Assembly: GCA_003254925.1 (NCBI GenBank)
Contig: QANZ01033114.1
Coordinates: 1-64,000, forward strand
Length of the DNA: 64,000 nt
Origin: Chamaecrista fasciculata
Taxonomy: Eukaryota > Streptophyta > Magnoliopsida > Fabales > Fabaceae
Direction: 5' to 3'
Shown: positions 24,807-36,770 of the stretch, in pieces
Layout: each line of letters opens with the position of its first letter
Numbering within the stretch: the stretch's first letter is position 1
Notes under the pieces: model-generated
What the model saw: only the letters and a program-made list of their open reading frames with translations
What the model was told of the DNA's origin: nothing
Databases searched by the model: none
Position numbers and translations under genes: made by a program

Positions 24807-27800
24807 TTACTGGGATAATATATTAGAGATAGATGAGGATGTTGTTTGAATAGAGTTGGATCCATCATCTTCTACAAAGGTTTCATCATTAGGATACAAA
24901 GAAGGCTTTGGAGGCATTTCCAAATTTTCAACATCATCTTCTAGCATCTCTACCACTTTGCTCATACAAGGGCGATCACTAGGTTTCAATTGTATACACC
25001 ATAATGCTACTATGAACATTTTCTTTGCCAAATCCTTTTCTTCTTTTGTCAAATCTTCCATTTCTATATCTCTCTCCTCATTAAATTGGTCATAAATCCA
25101 CAAGGGAAAGTAAAGCTGACTCGAATTCTCTATTTGTGAATTATTCGAATTCCTCCTTCTACTTGCCATTTCCATCAAAAGCATACCAAAACTATACACA
25201 TCAGCCTTATAAGACACTCCTCCAATATTCTTGTAGAATAATTCAGGAGCCATGTACCCTATTGTTCCTCTTGCTGCTGTCAAAGTGACAATACTATCAT
25301 CAACAGGATACAATCTTGCAAGGCCAAAATCAGAAACTTTAGGGACGAAATTGTCATCAAGAAGAATATTATGGGGTTTGATATCAAAATGCAATATTTG
25401 CATATCACACCCATGATGAAGATAAGCAATCCCTCTAGCCACTCCTAAGGATATCTCAAACACTTTGTCATAGCTTAATGAAACATTATTTCCATGATCT
25501 TTTGAGAAAATATACCTATCCAAAGACCCATTTGGCAAGAATTCATAAACAAGTGCACGCTTTGTTTTTCCTTCTACACAAAAACCCACAAGTCTTACCA
25601 CATTGAAATGGTGTATCCTCCCAATTGTTGCAACTTCACTTATGAAATCTTGGCCATTATTATGATCATTATTTTTGGATGTATCTAACATTTTGATGGC
25701 TACTTCATCTCCACTATTTAGCTTCCCTTTGTACACAGTTCCAAAGCCTCCTTGGCCTAACTTTTTCTTGAAACCTTTGGTCATTGTCTTTAGTTCCTTG
25801 TAGGAGTACCTTATGGGAATAAGGTCCTGAAATTTCAAGAAGTCTTCAATATCTTCATAGGCTGATAAGTGTCTTCTTCTACATGTATAGATCAAAAGTG
25901 CAGACAAGAATGTAATGCCAAATATAATTCTGGCAGCAATGTATGGCAGAAGAAATCTTCCAGTGACTACTCCAATGGCAATGGCTAGCTTTGTGAGTTG
26001 AAAATCATAAGCAGTATAATGATGGTATGTGCTCTCACCTAATATTTGGCGTAGCCCTGTATTTGGTTTATATAATTAAAAAATGGTCAAAAATTAGGTC
26101 AGTGAAGAAGAACATATATATCACTACTTTCACAAGAATGAAAATGACCATGAATCCACTATATATTGAAGAGTAAACTAATAATTTGGTCCCCAAAAGA
26201 TCATTGAGTTGACAAATTGGTTACTGAAAGATCACTGAGTTGACCATGAAAAGGACTAATAATATAAGTATATTGTTTTGATCTTTTAAGACTAAATTGT
26301 GTATTTCAATCTTTCTAGGATCAGGATGTCAGCTCGGTGGTTTTTAGGGATCGAATTGTAAGTTTGCTCTAAATTATGTTATCCTTCTCTTTTTTTTTGG
26401 CCGAAGTTATGTTATCCTTCTCTTCTCTCATTAAGTTTGTAAGAGGATTTCTTAGAAATTCATAGAAGCTTGTATACAACTAGTATAATGCCTTGTACTC
26501 GTTCACACTAATGATAAGCTGGCATTTTAATTAAATGACTATCTTTGCACAAGAGTGAGTGAAATTATTTAAGAATTTTATGCAGCATTAAAATAAAATT
26601 GGTCATGTTGACAAAATATTTCATTTTAGTCCCAAACTATTGAATTTTGTTATATTTCTCATCTCTCATTTCAAGTTCAAAGAACTTGTTAAGAATAACT
26701 CATACGTAGCTCTCAATTCGTCCCATTTAAATTTGAAACGAAAGAGATATGATTAATTTTGTTTGTTTGACCATGAAATGAGTATGATCATATTTAATAG
26801 TTTGAGACTAAAATAAAACATTTTGTCAACAATTAGGATCAATTTAACATTTTGAAATATAAATGAATGAACATTAGGGTGTACATTTAGGATCAAAATT
26901 ACTCTTTAACAAATACAATATGATGATGATGTAAATATTAAAATATTAATTCAGGACCGTACCTTTATAAATGCCATATACATAATCTGCAAGAAAATTT
27001 TACAGTAGTCAACACTAATAGGGAAGATTAGCTACGAAAACAAAATAAAAGCTGAAAAGAAGCCTAAAAATATAACCAAACAAAAAAAATTAACTAGTGT
27101 TTAGAGACAAATACTAGTCTCGTATTAATAAAAAAAGATTGAGTGTGTACGAGTTATATAAAAGGCAAAATTTATATCAATTTCCATACATCTTTGCTAT
27201 CAAGTTCTTCAATCACATTTGACACGTGGAAAAAATTTTATATATGTCCAATCATGATAGAGAGAGAATATTAAATACCACTTTTTGCATTATCAGTCAT
27301 TGAAGAGAGATAATATAATCAAGACTTATAATTGGTGAAACTTGATAACAAGATATAAGAAACTTGATATAAGTNTACCAAAGTGTCACTTTTGAAAGAA
27401 CAGGGTACCAAAGTGGAATTGGTCCATAGAACAGGGTACCAAAGTGGAATTTACCCTTTTTTGGGTACAGAAAAATGATTTTCTTCAAGTTAATTGAATT
27501 ACTTTCTTTTATAATTTTGATGTTAAAAAGAACAATTATCTCCAAAAAAAATTACTCAAAGTTCTGGTTTGATCTCTAATATTTATCAAAAGTTTTGTTT
27601 TGGTCCATAATATTTTTTCATTCTGTTTTGGTCCTCAATGTTTCTTAAAAGTTTTATCATTGGTCTCTAACTATTGAATATGGTCATATCTCTCTCATTT
27701 CAAACCTGCATGCGATGAAATAAGAGATGCGTGTTAAATTTGATGAGTTCTTTCTTTGCCCAGTTGAAATCATCGGCAAACGAGATCAAATCAATCATGA

Positions 27801-29266
27801 AATTAGGCTTGAAAATGAGCCGCTTGTTTCATAAATTTGGTCATATCTCTATTGTTTTCAAATTCTAATGCAACAGAACCAAAGCTACAAGTTACTCTTG
27901 ACGAGTTCGTTCTATGCCTAGTTGGGGCTATTGACAAACGAGGTCAAATAGTACTTCCGAAAGTGAGTTTGATCAAAACATCAATATCAACTTTCGAAGT
28001 ATTATTTAACCTAGTTTACTAACAACTCCAACTGGACCGAGAACAAATTCGGTCAAGAGTAACTTGTAGCTCCAATTTTGCTGCATTCGAATTTGAAACG
28101 AGGTAGATATGACCAACTTAATTCATGAAATGAGCGATACACTTTTAGACTCAATTTGATCTTGTTTGCTTAAGAACCTAACAGGATAAAAAAAAAAAAA
28201 GAACTTATCAAAACTTTTAGCTCTTATTTCATTGCATTCAAAGTTAAAACGAGAGAGATATGATCATATTTAATAGTTAAGAATCAAAACAAAACTTCTA
28301 GAAAATATTAAGGACCAAAACGGAACCAAAAAATATTAATAACCCAAACAGAATTTAGGGTAAACATTAAGTACCAAAATAGAATTTTGGCCTATTAATA
28401 CTTTCATGAAATGTCTTACCACAATCAGGCCCGCTAATTCCCATGGGAGAATAACAGGTAGGCGTGTCACTCATGCATTGCATTTCTTCAACCTCAGGTT
28501 CGAAAATGCAAGGATTCCCACTCGGACAAGGATGATCAACGCAAGCTCGTTTCCACCACGATACTTCGAATCCATACGAAGCCACTCTGTGAATTTCAGC
28601 ATAAGACACATTTTCATCATCACTCGCAATCAATGAACCCCAATCGGAGGCAATAATCGCCACGAATTTCAGACGACACTGAGGTTTCAACTTCTCGACC
28701 TTCAAATCTCCAACCACAGCATAAATCTGATTGTTCTGAGATTTTCCTTCGGATTTCCAGTTCACGACGCAGGGAGATGTATCCAGGTACTCTTCATCGT
28801 TGTTTTCCCTCACTGAATCGCTGCAATTTAGGTATATAATGTGCTGGAATGTGTTATCTGATCTTGGGGGACCAAAGGGATAAACGTCGTCTTCGCCGAC
28901 GACGAAATTGTAGGTGTAGCTGAAATTGGATTCAGATAAGAAATAGCGAGGGAGTGAGGAGCAATTGGCATCTTCGATGCCTGGATCGACGAGTCGGATT
29001 GTGAAGTTGTTGTAGTTGATTCCTAGAACACGATACGTTCCTGAAAATAGAGAAATCAGAGCGATGTCGTTTTCGCATGAGATCTCGTATTTTCGGTCGC
29101 CGCAGTTTGGTGGATCATCTCGGAGTCGGAAGGGATGGGTTATGTTGGTGATTTTGCCGCACTTGGATGGCACGCAAGCTTTGGCTTTCGCTTGATGGGT
29201 CAGAAGGATTTGTAAGGTGAGTAAAACTAAACACAAATCCCTTAAAACTTTTTTCTCTTTCGCCAT
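24807..29266 (-). CDS. Type-2 LRK10-like receptor kinase (gene A)
   Basis: Three exons, 28420-29266, 26963-26986 (only 24 nt) and 24807-26056, give 706 residues in frame. Residues 1-29 form a signal peptide. A cysteine-rich GUB_WAK_bind ectodomain follows ([32 protein letters not shown]), then [10 protein letters not shown], a transmembrane helix near 325-349 ending in CRRR, and a kinase domain: glycine loop [16 protein letters not shown], catalytic loop HFDIKPHN (non-RD, lysine present), DFGLARLYP and APELFYKN. It is a plasma-membrane Ser/Thr receptor kinase of the LRK10/Lr10-like family, linked in other plants to rust resistance and stress responses. It is divergent to gene D, 1.2 kb away. 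Both introns carry inverted-repeat elements. No defect seen. Confidence 0.9.
26165..26915. repeat. Two inverted-repeat relics in intron 2 of gene A
   Basis: About 26165-26358 has ends gagtaaactaataatttgg and agtttgctc. About 26590-26915 repeats the 'tttcattttagtcccaaact ... acatttaggatcaaaattac' wording of the 24269 family. Neither has a clean target duplication. Confidence 0.5.
27355..27465. repeat. Fragment of the GGTACCAAAGTG element family
   Basis: It contains several 'accaaagtg' units and ends AAAGTGGAATTTACCC, matching the right arm of the element at 10164. An N at 27375 marks its left edge, so the missing part may have been lost in assembly. Confidence 0.6.
27550..28396. repeat. Long inverted-repeat element in intron 1 of gene A
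   Basis: The arms share 'ttttggtccataatattttt' with 'aaatattaataacccaaaca', and 'ctctctcatttcaaacctgc' with 'gttaaaacgagagagatatg'. It ends ggaattttggcc-like at 28396, only 24 bp beyond the splice donor of exon 1. It shares interior sequence with the element at 3354. Confidence 0.6.
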
Positions 29267-29354
29267 TGAATCTAATGTTGTGATGTTATTTTACCACATT
29301 CGAATTGATGCTTTTGTTGTTCTGTAAACTCGAATGCTTTATTAATGAGAATTG

Positions 29355-30175
29355 ATTATTCAACCCTTGATTAAGATTTTCTGTTGCCAGTCTTCTCCCC
29401 AATAAATGAGTTGACATTTCTGTGATAGAAGTATTGATTTAATTGGATATTGGAACCTAATTTTCAATTCAGTGAGTGTGCACATATGACTTTTCCTAGT
29501 CTTATCCTTTTTCCCTAACGTTGACTGTTGAAACCACCTTTGAAAAAAAATATTGTTTAGACTTGGATGGAATGCCATGGAATGGGATGATTTGAATAGA
29601 TGTGTTATATTGGAGTTTTAAAGAGGAAATGGAAGGACACCTACTAATTTTGTTTGGAAGTTGTCATAAAATGAAGGGAATGAAATGGCTCACTAATAAT
29701 TTTTCCTAATATTAGTATATTACTTTAAGAATATACATACAAGACTGAGGGTAAAAGTATAATTTTATTAAAACTAGAAGGATAAAATTCTATTTTAGAA
29801 TATTTCAGCCGCACCTTTCCATCCTTAACCCACAAAATTGCAGGGACAAAATAAAATGGGGGCATTGGATGGCTAACGAGGGCTTTGTAGGCCCTCCTTT
29901 GCTATTTCATTCCATCATAATAAAATCTCCCTTATGGAAATTGATGAGTCAACCCCTGATAAAAGATTTTCTGTTGCCAGTCTTCTCCCCATAAAAATCT
30001 ACTTCAAATTTCTGTAATCAAAGTAATTTTTAATTGGGAATTTGGAACCTAATTTCAAGTTCAGTGGGTCCACATATGACTTTTCCTAGGCTTATCCTTT
30101 TTCTACTGCTTACTCCGTTGATTATTAAAATTTAAAACCGCCTTTGAAAAATACTGTTTAGACTTGGTCCTCCTA
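29355..30175. repeat. Direct duplication of a 200-bp segment between genes A and D
   Basis: Two related segments, about 29355-29570 and 29945-30165, share 'attttctgttgccagtcttc', 'cacatatgacttttcctag' and 'cctttgaaaaa...tgtttagacttgg'. Between them lies about 370 bp with atggaatgccatggaatggg-type sequence, possibly a later insertion. The block is the shared upstream region of the divergent kinase genes A and D. Confidence 0.75.
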
Positions 30176-30482
30176 ATAATTGATGATTGTAAACCATCTA
30201 TTTCTTTGTTTCAAATCCACACGGCTTCCATTTTCCATTGGGTCATGTGGAGCCCCACCACTATGAGCAGAAAAATTGTCAAAATAACAGATTTACTAAC
30301 AAAGTTTGGTTGAGTGGGAATGAAATCCTGTGTAGTCCATGAAGACCTTTCCAACACCCATGTCCCTTCCCTTGCTTTTTTCCTGTATAGGATGACATGC
30401 TAGTCATATAGATAGAACTATAGGAATTCAGTTAAAGAGAAGTGATTCAACTTTCAAAATAGCTTTCCTTTACTGCTTAACA

Positions 30483-32420
30483 ATGTTTTGCTATCACAGA
30501 TGTTTGTTCTTGGTGATATTGGTAATAATTTTGTTCCTTATGGATGTTGCGAACGCTCAGAATGATTGCAGGAACATATCTTGTGGCTCTGATGTTAATG
30601 GAGGATCACTTATTGATATTCGATTTCCCTTCCAACTTGTGGATGGCAAGACCAGTAATAATCACTGTGGCTATCCTGGCTTTGATGTATCTTGTGCAAA
30701 CAACAGGACCATGCTTGAGCTTCCTTCAAACTCTGCACTTCCAGGAGTTTCACTCTCTGTGGGATGGATAGACTATGAATCTCGGCAGTTAAGGGCATCA
30801 GACCCTAAAGGTTGTCTTCCCAGACTCTTTCTACGACTCTACAATACATCCATCTACCCTTTCCAATTTGATTCATTAGATCCAAAAACTGTGGAATATT
30901 CTGTAATACCATCAAATGTTACATTCTTTGATTGTTCTTCGGTGGGTTCGAGATACCTCACAAACAAGTACGCATCAATCTCACTTCCACAAGATATGTT
31001 TGTGTGTCCCATATATGCTGCTGGATCTGACGAGAGTGTGGTTAAGTTGAACCTTGTATCCTGCACCAAGATCTTAGAGATGGTTTCACCTGTACCTGCT
31101 GATGACCTTCAGACGAACAACTTAAACCTCAGGTGGTTCAAACCAAAATGTGATGCTCAAAACTTTCACTGCAACCGAAACCCAAGCAAGATCATTAAAA
31201 TTATTTTACCGACTACAGGTTACACGACTTCACTCTGCTTTTACTTTTTTTTCTTTCTTTTATTTACTTCATTTTGCTTTTGGAATGTTCAATGTGGTCA
31301 TGTAACTGCAGGCTCAATTATGCTGTTAGTGCTGATGTTCATTGGATTCTTTCGAATATATCGATACTATAGATTGAAAGGAGACGATGAAACAAGACTC
31401 GAAAAGTTTCTGGAGGATTACCGGGAACTCAGGCCTACCAGATTCTCTTATGCTGATCTCAAGAGAATTACAAACAATTTCAAGGATAAATTAGGAGAAG
31501 GAGCTCATGGAGCAGTTTTCAGAGGTAAACTATCCTCTGAAATTCTGGTGGCTGTGAAGGTTCTTAATAGTTCAGAGGGGGATGGGAAAGATTTCATTAA
31601 TGAAGTGGGGACTATGGGAAAAATTCATCACATCAATGTGGTTCGCTTGCTAGGATTTTGTGCTGATGGGTTTCATCGTGCTCTTGTCTATGACTTTTTT
31701 CCTAATGGTTCGCTACAAAAGTTCTTAACCTCCCCAGACAACAAGAATAGCTTCCTCGGATGGCCCAAGCTGCAAGAGATAGCTCTTGGCATAGCTAAAG
31801 GAATTGAGTATCTTCACCAAGGTTGTGATCATAGAATTCTTCACTTTGACATTAACCCTCATAATGTGTTATTAGATCACAATTTCACCCCTAAGATCAC
31901 TGATTTTGGTTTGGCCAAATTGTGTTCCAAAAATCAAAGTACAGTGTCAATGACTGCAGCTAGAGGGACCTTAGGCTATATTGCACCTGAAGTTTTCTCT
32001 AGAAACTTTGGTAATGTGTCATACAAATCAGATATTTATAGTTTTGGTGTCTTATTGCTTGAAATGGTCGGAGGAAAGAAAAATACAGCCACAACTCAAG
32101 AAACTTTTCAAGTTCTATATCCAGTGTGGATCCATAATTTGGTTGAAGGAAGAGATATAAATATCTATATAGAAGATGAAGAAGACATTAGAATTGCAAA
32201 GAAACTTGCATTTGTGGGGCTGTGGTGTATTCAATGGCACCCAATGAACCGACCATCTATGAAAGCAGTAGTACAAATGATAGAAGGGGAAGGAGATAAA
32301 TTGAAGGTACCTCCTACCCCCTTTGACTCAATATCATCTTCTACTGAAATAGGTGCTAATGCTATTATTCCTACAAGGCATATGATTGTGGAGTTAGAAA
32401 CAATTCGTGAATCGCGATAA
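30483..32420 (+). CDS. Type-1 LRK10-like receptor kinase (gene D)
   Basis: Exons 30483-31218 and 31312-32420 give 614 residues. A signal peptide (about 1-25, ending ANAQ) is followed by a GUB_WAK-like ectodomain (CRNISCGSD, FPFQLVDG, CGYPGFDVSC), conserved WFKPKC...CNRNPSK cysteines, a transmembrane helix near 247-262 and a kinase domain. The glycine loop is LGEGAHGAVFRG, with VAVK, DFGLAKL and APEV. The catalytic loop reads HFDINPHN: asparagine stands where kinases have the HRDxK lysine, so activity may be reduced. The intron (31219-31311) is 93 nt, a multiple of three, and has no stop, so retention would insert 31 mostly hydrophobic residues before the membrane helix. It is divergent to gene A. 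No clear TATA box seen. Confidence 0.9.
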   Translation: MFCYHRCLFLVILVIILFLMDVANAQNDCRNISCGSDVNGGSLIDIRFPFQLVDGKTSNNHCGYPGFDVSCANNRTMLELPSNSALPGVSLSVGWIDYESRQLRASDPKGCLPRLFLRLYNTSIYPFQFDSLDPKTVEYSVIPSNVTFFDCSSVGSRYLTNKYASISLPQDMFVCPIYAAGSDESVVKLNLVSCTKILEMVSPVPADDLQTNNLNLRWFKPKCDAQNFHCNRNPSKIIKIILPTTGYTTSLCFYFFFFLLFTSFCFWNVQCGHVTAGSIMLLVLMFIGFFRIYRYYRLKGDDETRLEKFLEDYRELRPTRFSYADLKRITNNFKDKLGEGAHGAVFRGKLSSEILVAVKVLNSSEGDGKDFINEVGTMGKIHHINVVRLLGFCADGFHRALVYDFFPNGSLQKFLTSPDNKNSFLGWPKLQEIALGIAKGIEYLHQGCDHRILHFDINPHNVLLDHNFTPKITDFGLAKLCSKNQSTVSMTAARGTLGYIAPEVFSRNFGNVSYKSDIYSFGVLLLEMVGGKKNTATTQETFQVLYPVWIHNLVEGRDINIYIEDEEDIRIAKKLAFVGLWCIQWHPMNRPSMKAVVQMIEGEGDKLKVPPTPFDSISSSTEIGANAIIPTRHMIVELETIRESR

Positions 32421-32477
32421 TTTCTAAAATCTTCAATCATACCCATGCGTAATTTTTTTTTCTTTTATACTATAAAA

Positions 32478-32521
32478 CCTATAAAACCTAGTGGGAGCCT
32501 CGTGCACCGGGCCGCCCTTTA
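32478..32521 (+). repeat. Au-type SINE 3' end fragment
   Basis: The segment cctagtgggagcctcgtgca followed by ccgggccgccctt matches the conserved 3' portion of the plant Au SINE (GGAGCYTYGTGCACCGGGCTGCCCTT). The tRNA-like 5' half is absent. It lies just past the stop codon of gene D, probably in its 3' UTR. Confidence 0.7.
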
Positions 32522-32773
32522 TACTATGAAATGTTCTTTATGAGTTTTTAGTATCACATTAAGCTTTATTATTGAAACGAACCTGCAGATGTATATATAT
32601 GCCAGTTCAATTGTTTTTATTTAATTAGCATAGTGCTTTTTTTGTATATTGTACTTAATTTATAAATTGAAATGGTAAGTCAAGTGAAGTATTCAACACT
32701 AGTGAAAGGTCAAACTTAATGAGGATGTTAGTCAATGAATCAAAATCTTTAAAGCAAATTAGTGATTAAGTCA

Positions 32774-32964
32774 GTCAGTTGATAAGGAATCAATTCATAA
32801 CCCACGAGATCGTGAGATCGAATCCCGTTGTTGATGTGAGGCCTTGTTGGTAGGCGATCTATAAATACCTTTGTAAGCGCTCATAGAGCCTGAAGGCATG
32901 CACTGGCCTTGGTGAGCCCCGAGGCCCAATTCACCTAAACTTTTCATTTACCCAAAAAAAAAAT
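32774..32964 (+). mobile_element. tRNA-derived SINE with 15-bp target duplication
   Basis: A 191-bp insertion starts gtcagttgataaggaatcaa and carries a box-B-like GAGATCGAATCCC, then unrelated body sequence, and ends in an A-rich tail (cccaaaaaaaaaa). Perfect 15-bp direct repeats TTAGTGATTAAGTCA flank it at 32759-32773 and 32965-32979, the mark of LINE-driven retroposition. It is not a working tRNA gene. It differs from the Au SINE at 55716. Confidence 0.85.
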
Positions 32965-32979
32965 TTAGTGATTAAGTCA

Positions 32980-33740
32980 AGTCAATTATTCAAAGTATTT
33001 CAAAGTCAGTAACAGCTGCTTTTAGTGGCATTTTACCTACAATAGTATGTTGAAACGCAAGTTATTTCATCATGATTGAAGAATAAATTATAGTGTGCGT
33101 AATGCGTACGCACCACAGTTCTTTGACAAATCAAATCAAATAATAAAGGGGTAAAGACAGCAATTCACAAATTAAACTAACGACAGATATACACACTTGT
33201 TGAATATAATAATTGTTCCTTTTAACTTCTGAGATTAATTGCAAGAGTTCTAGTAACAATTAAACCCGTGGCACGTAAGAACCTGTTCATTTACCAACTT
33301 TGCTAGGACTACTTTATAACAATTGCTATAAAATACTTGAAAACTCATATAAATTAGAGATGCTTAACGCAACACTTAACAATGAAAACAAATTATTGAG
33401 AAGAGGTTTGGTACACAAATTAAAAAAATAATCTCGAGAGTATGAGGTCTATAGCATTTGGTACAAGGATTAAAAATAGTGGCGAGAGTTCTAGAAAACA
33501 GACTAATCTCATCGTTCTTCAAAAATTAATTAATTATTATAAAAAATATCAAAAATTGAACCCAATATAAGAATGCAACATTTTTAGAATATTGTAAAAT
33601 AATCTCAGCAATATCTGAAGTCAAGTAAACAAGTTTACTAATATATATTCCTTGCAAATTATATTATTGGAAATCACATTTCTAATAATACAAAACCATA
33701 CGTGTATCAAACACTTCTTGAAGGTTTAAGCCTCAAAGTA
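32980..33740. other. Intergenic DNA, nothing recognised
   Basis: It is AT-rich DNA between the 3' ends of genes D and B. It holds no coding frame, RNA gene or clear repeat ends. Confidence 0.5.
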
Positions 33741-35839
33741 TTATTCCCTAAAATTGGAAACGCCCTCTAAATTTTCAAGAGAAAGTATGGAGTCAGAAGA
33801 AGATACTAATTCACCAGAGTCATATTTGTTATCCCCTGCAATAGTTTCATCAGGATAAAGAGAAGGCTTTGGAGGCATTTCAAGGCTTTTCACATCATCT
33901 TCTTCTAACATCTCTACCACTTTATTCATGGAGGGACGATCAACAGGCTTCAATTGTATACACCATAATGCTATTATAAACATTTTCTTTGCCAATTCCT
34001 TTTCCTCCATTGTCAAATCTTTCAGTTCTATGTCTTTATCTTCATTGAATTGATCATAAATCCACATGGGAAAATAAAGCTGACTTGAATGCTCTGCATG
34101 TGGATTCAAATTCCTCCTTCTGCTTGCCATTTCCATCAAAAGCATACCAAAACTATAAACATCAGCCTTATAAGACACTCCTCCAATATTCTTGTAGAAC
34201 AATTCAGGAGCCATGTATCCTATTGTTCCTCTTGCTGCTGTCAAAGTGACAATACTATCATCCACAGGATACAATCTTGCAAGTCCAAAATCTGAAATCT
34301 TAGGGATGAAATTATCATCAAGGAGAATATTATGGGGTTTGATATCAAAATGCAGTATTTGCATATCACACCCATGATGAAGATAAGCAATCCCTCTAGC
34401 CACTCCCAATGCTATCTCATACACTTTCTCATAACTTAGAGGAACATTTCCATCTTTAGAAAAAATGTACTTATCCAAAGACCCATTAGGCATGAATTCA
34501 TAAACAAGAGCACGCTTTGTTCTTTCTACACAAAACCCAACAAGTCTTACCACATTGAAATGGTGTATCCTCCCAATGGTTGCAACTTCACTGATGAAAT
34601 CTTGGCCATTAGATTTGGATGTACCCAACATTTTGATAGCAACATGAAGCCCACTAGTTAGCTTCCCTTTGTATACAGAGCCAAAACCTCCTTCACCTAA
34701 CTTGTTCTTAAAGCCTTTGGTCATTGCCTTTAGCTCCTTGTAAAAGTACCTTATAGGAATAAGGTTATAAAGGTAGCAAAAAATTCTCAATATCTTGGTA
34801 AATAGATAAGTGTCTTCTTCGGCATGTATAAATCATCAACACCAACAAGAATGTAATGCCAAATAGAAATCTAGCTGCAATATAAGGCAAAAAATATCTT
34901 CCAGTTGCTACTCCTAAGTCTATTGCGAACCATGTTAGACTAAAATCATAGTCTGTATAGTGTTGATATGTGCCCTGCCCTCTTATTTGGCGTAGTCCTG
35001 CATATTTATATTTGCAAAATGGTAAGAAAAAATATGACAAAATGGACAATGTAGTTTAGAAATACTAAATAGACTATAATCATTTTGTATGATGTTTTTT
35101 TTTTCTAATCAAATTTTTACAGATACACTCAAGGGAACTCAACTTACTTTTTGTATGCAAAATAAATCTGGGTAAAACTTCACTTTTATCAGTATTATGA
35201 TATACTTTTCCTTTGCTAATGAACTGTTTAAAACTTAAAGTATGGAGTAAGGACCACCCTCTAATCTTGTTTTTTGAATACTAAAGTGATATTTCATGCA
35301 TGTCTCTTATTTTTGCTTTTAGTGACCACAAAACAATTTCAATTGGGAGCTAGGCTCCATAAAAAAGAAATTGATAATAAGAGGAAAATTATCAATTTGT
35401 GTCACTTCAAAAACATAAGTTATGTTTTCTTGAAACTTCAAGCAATAAACAAATTTAGTGACAGTTTAAGACTGTGTTTTAGGCTTTTAGCATTTACAAC
35501 GGTTTGAAACCACCATAATTTACTACACATTAATTGCCCCAGTCTCTCTCTAATATTTTATACTATAAAGTTCAGGAAATTGAGATCTTTGTAAAGGGTA
35601 GAGTAAGGAAAACAAATTGGTAGTATCCAATTAAACCTTTTAAGAATAAATGTATAGTATTAGTTCAGGACCTTACCTTTATAAATACTATATAGATAAT
35701 CTGCATATGCAAAGAAGAAAGAAGTTTAGTGAAGTCAACAATATGGAGAGGTATAAAAATATAATGACAAGTGACAACTAAAAAGAACAAGAAATTGCTA
35801 GCCAAGTTGTACAAAGACTAAATAACAACTTACTAATTT

Positions 35840-36240
35840 AAGTAAGGGTGTGTTTGGGTTAGAAGTATGTAATGAAATGATGATTTTATGTAATGAAATG
35901 GTAATAAGAAAATTATGTAATGAAAATGTAATGAAAATGGTGTTTGGATTAGTTTGAGATGTAATGAAAAATTAGGATGTGAAATTATGAAAAAGGGTAA
36001 GTAATGATTGGGGTTGTTTGAAATAATTATATGGGTTTTTTTAAATTGTATTGGGGTAGAATTGATAATTGATAATGGAATGAGATAGAAATAAAAAAAA
36101 AAATGATATTTTGACTTTTTGGTTGTGGTGGTTATGAAATGAAATGATAATGAAATTATCTTGGAATTTGTGCTAAAGGTGAATATTTGTAATGAAGGTT
36201 GGAGATGCATTATGTAATGAAATGAAATGACCAAAATGTA
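35840..36240. repeat. GTGTGTTTGG-type non-coding element
   Basis: It begins gtaagggtgtgtttgggtta and contains repeated 'gtaatgaaatg' on both sides (35868 and 36210). The 'gggtgtgtttgg' start is typical of small non-autonomous hAT-like elements, but no 8-bp target duplication could be confirmed. It lies in intron 1 of gene B. Confidence 0.45.
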
Positions 36241-36254
36241 AATAACATAGAAAT

Positions 36255-36770
36255 TTTAAAAACCTTCTATTTGGTCCACGATTTTATATCGATCCAACGA
36301 ATTAGTCCTTACGAAGGGAAATATATGTCTCGACCCATAAAAAAAGCGTATTCATCAATAATTTGGTCTCTCTTTCAATTTCAATGGCCAAAAAATAAAT
36401 TTAGGGACCAAAATAGAATAATCTTTAAAAATTTATGGACCAAATAATTTATCTTTAACAAACAACAAATTATTATGCAGAATTTGATAAATAATTTCAA
36501 CAGTGTACGGTACATAAAAAAAAAGGATAATTATTTGAAAAAAAATATTTGAAAGATTACTGTTTTTTAATTTTTATACTACAAAAAATATTACTCATAT
36601 ATATANTATGAGATCAATTCTACACATTAATCCAAAGATGAGACTTTTTTTTTTTGGCCAGATCAAAGATGAGACTTAAAGTGTAACAAAAGAAAATTAT
36701 AGAACCGAATTAAGACTTGAGCAAGAATTGGGGACCAATATTGCACTTTGGCCCAAAAAAAACTCATTTA
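36255..36770. repeat. Partial GGTCC-type repeats in intron 1 of gene B
   Basis: About 36260-36450 (tttggtccacgatttt ... gaccaaaatagaata) and 36645-36760 (ccgaattaagacttgagc ... ggaccaatattgcactttgg) are pieces of the inverted-repeat families. An N at 36606 lies between them. Confidence 0.45.

Noticed and set aside
31219-31311. Treating the gene D intron as ordinary coding sequence
   Set aside because: The open frame runs through, but paralogues E and F are spliced at exactly this place and the GT and AG sites are good; it is kept as an intron with possible retention.
32774-32840. Possible tRNA gene
   Set aside because: Only a box-B-like motif is present; no cloverleaf can be drawn, and the segment is the head of a SINE with a target duplication.
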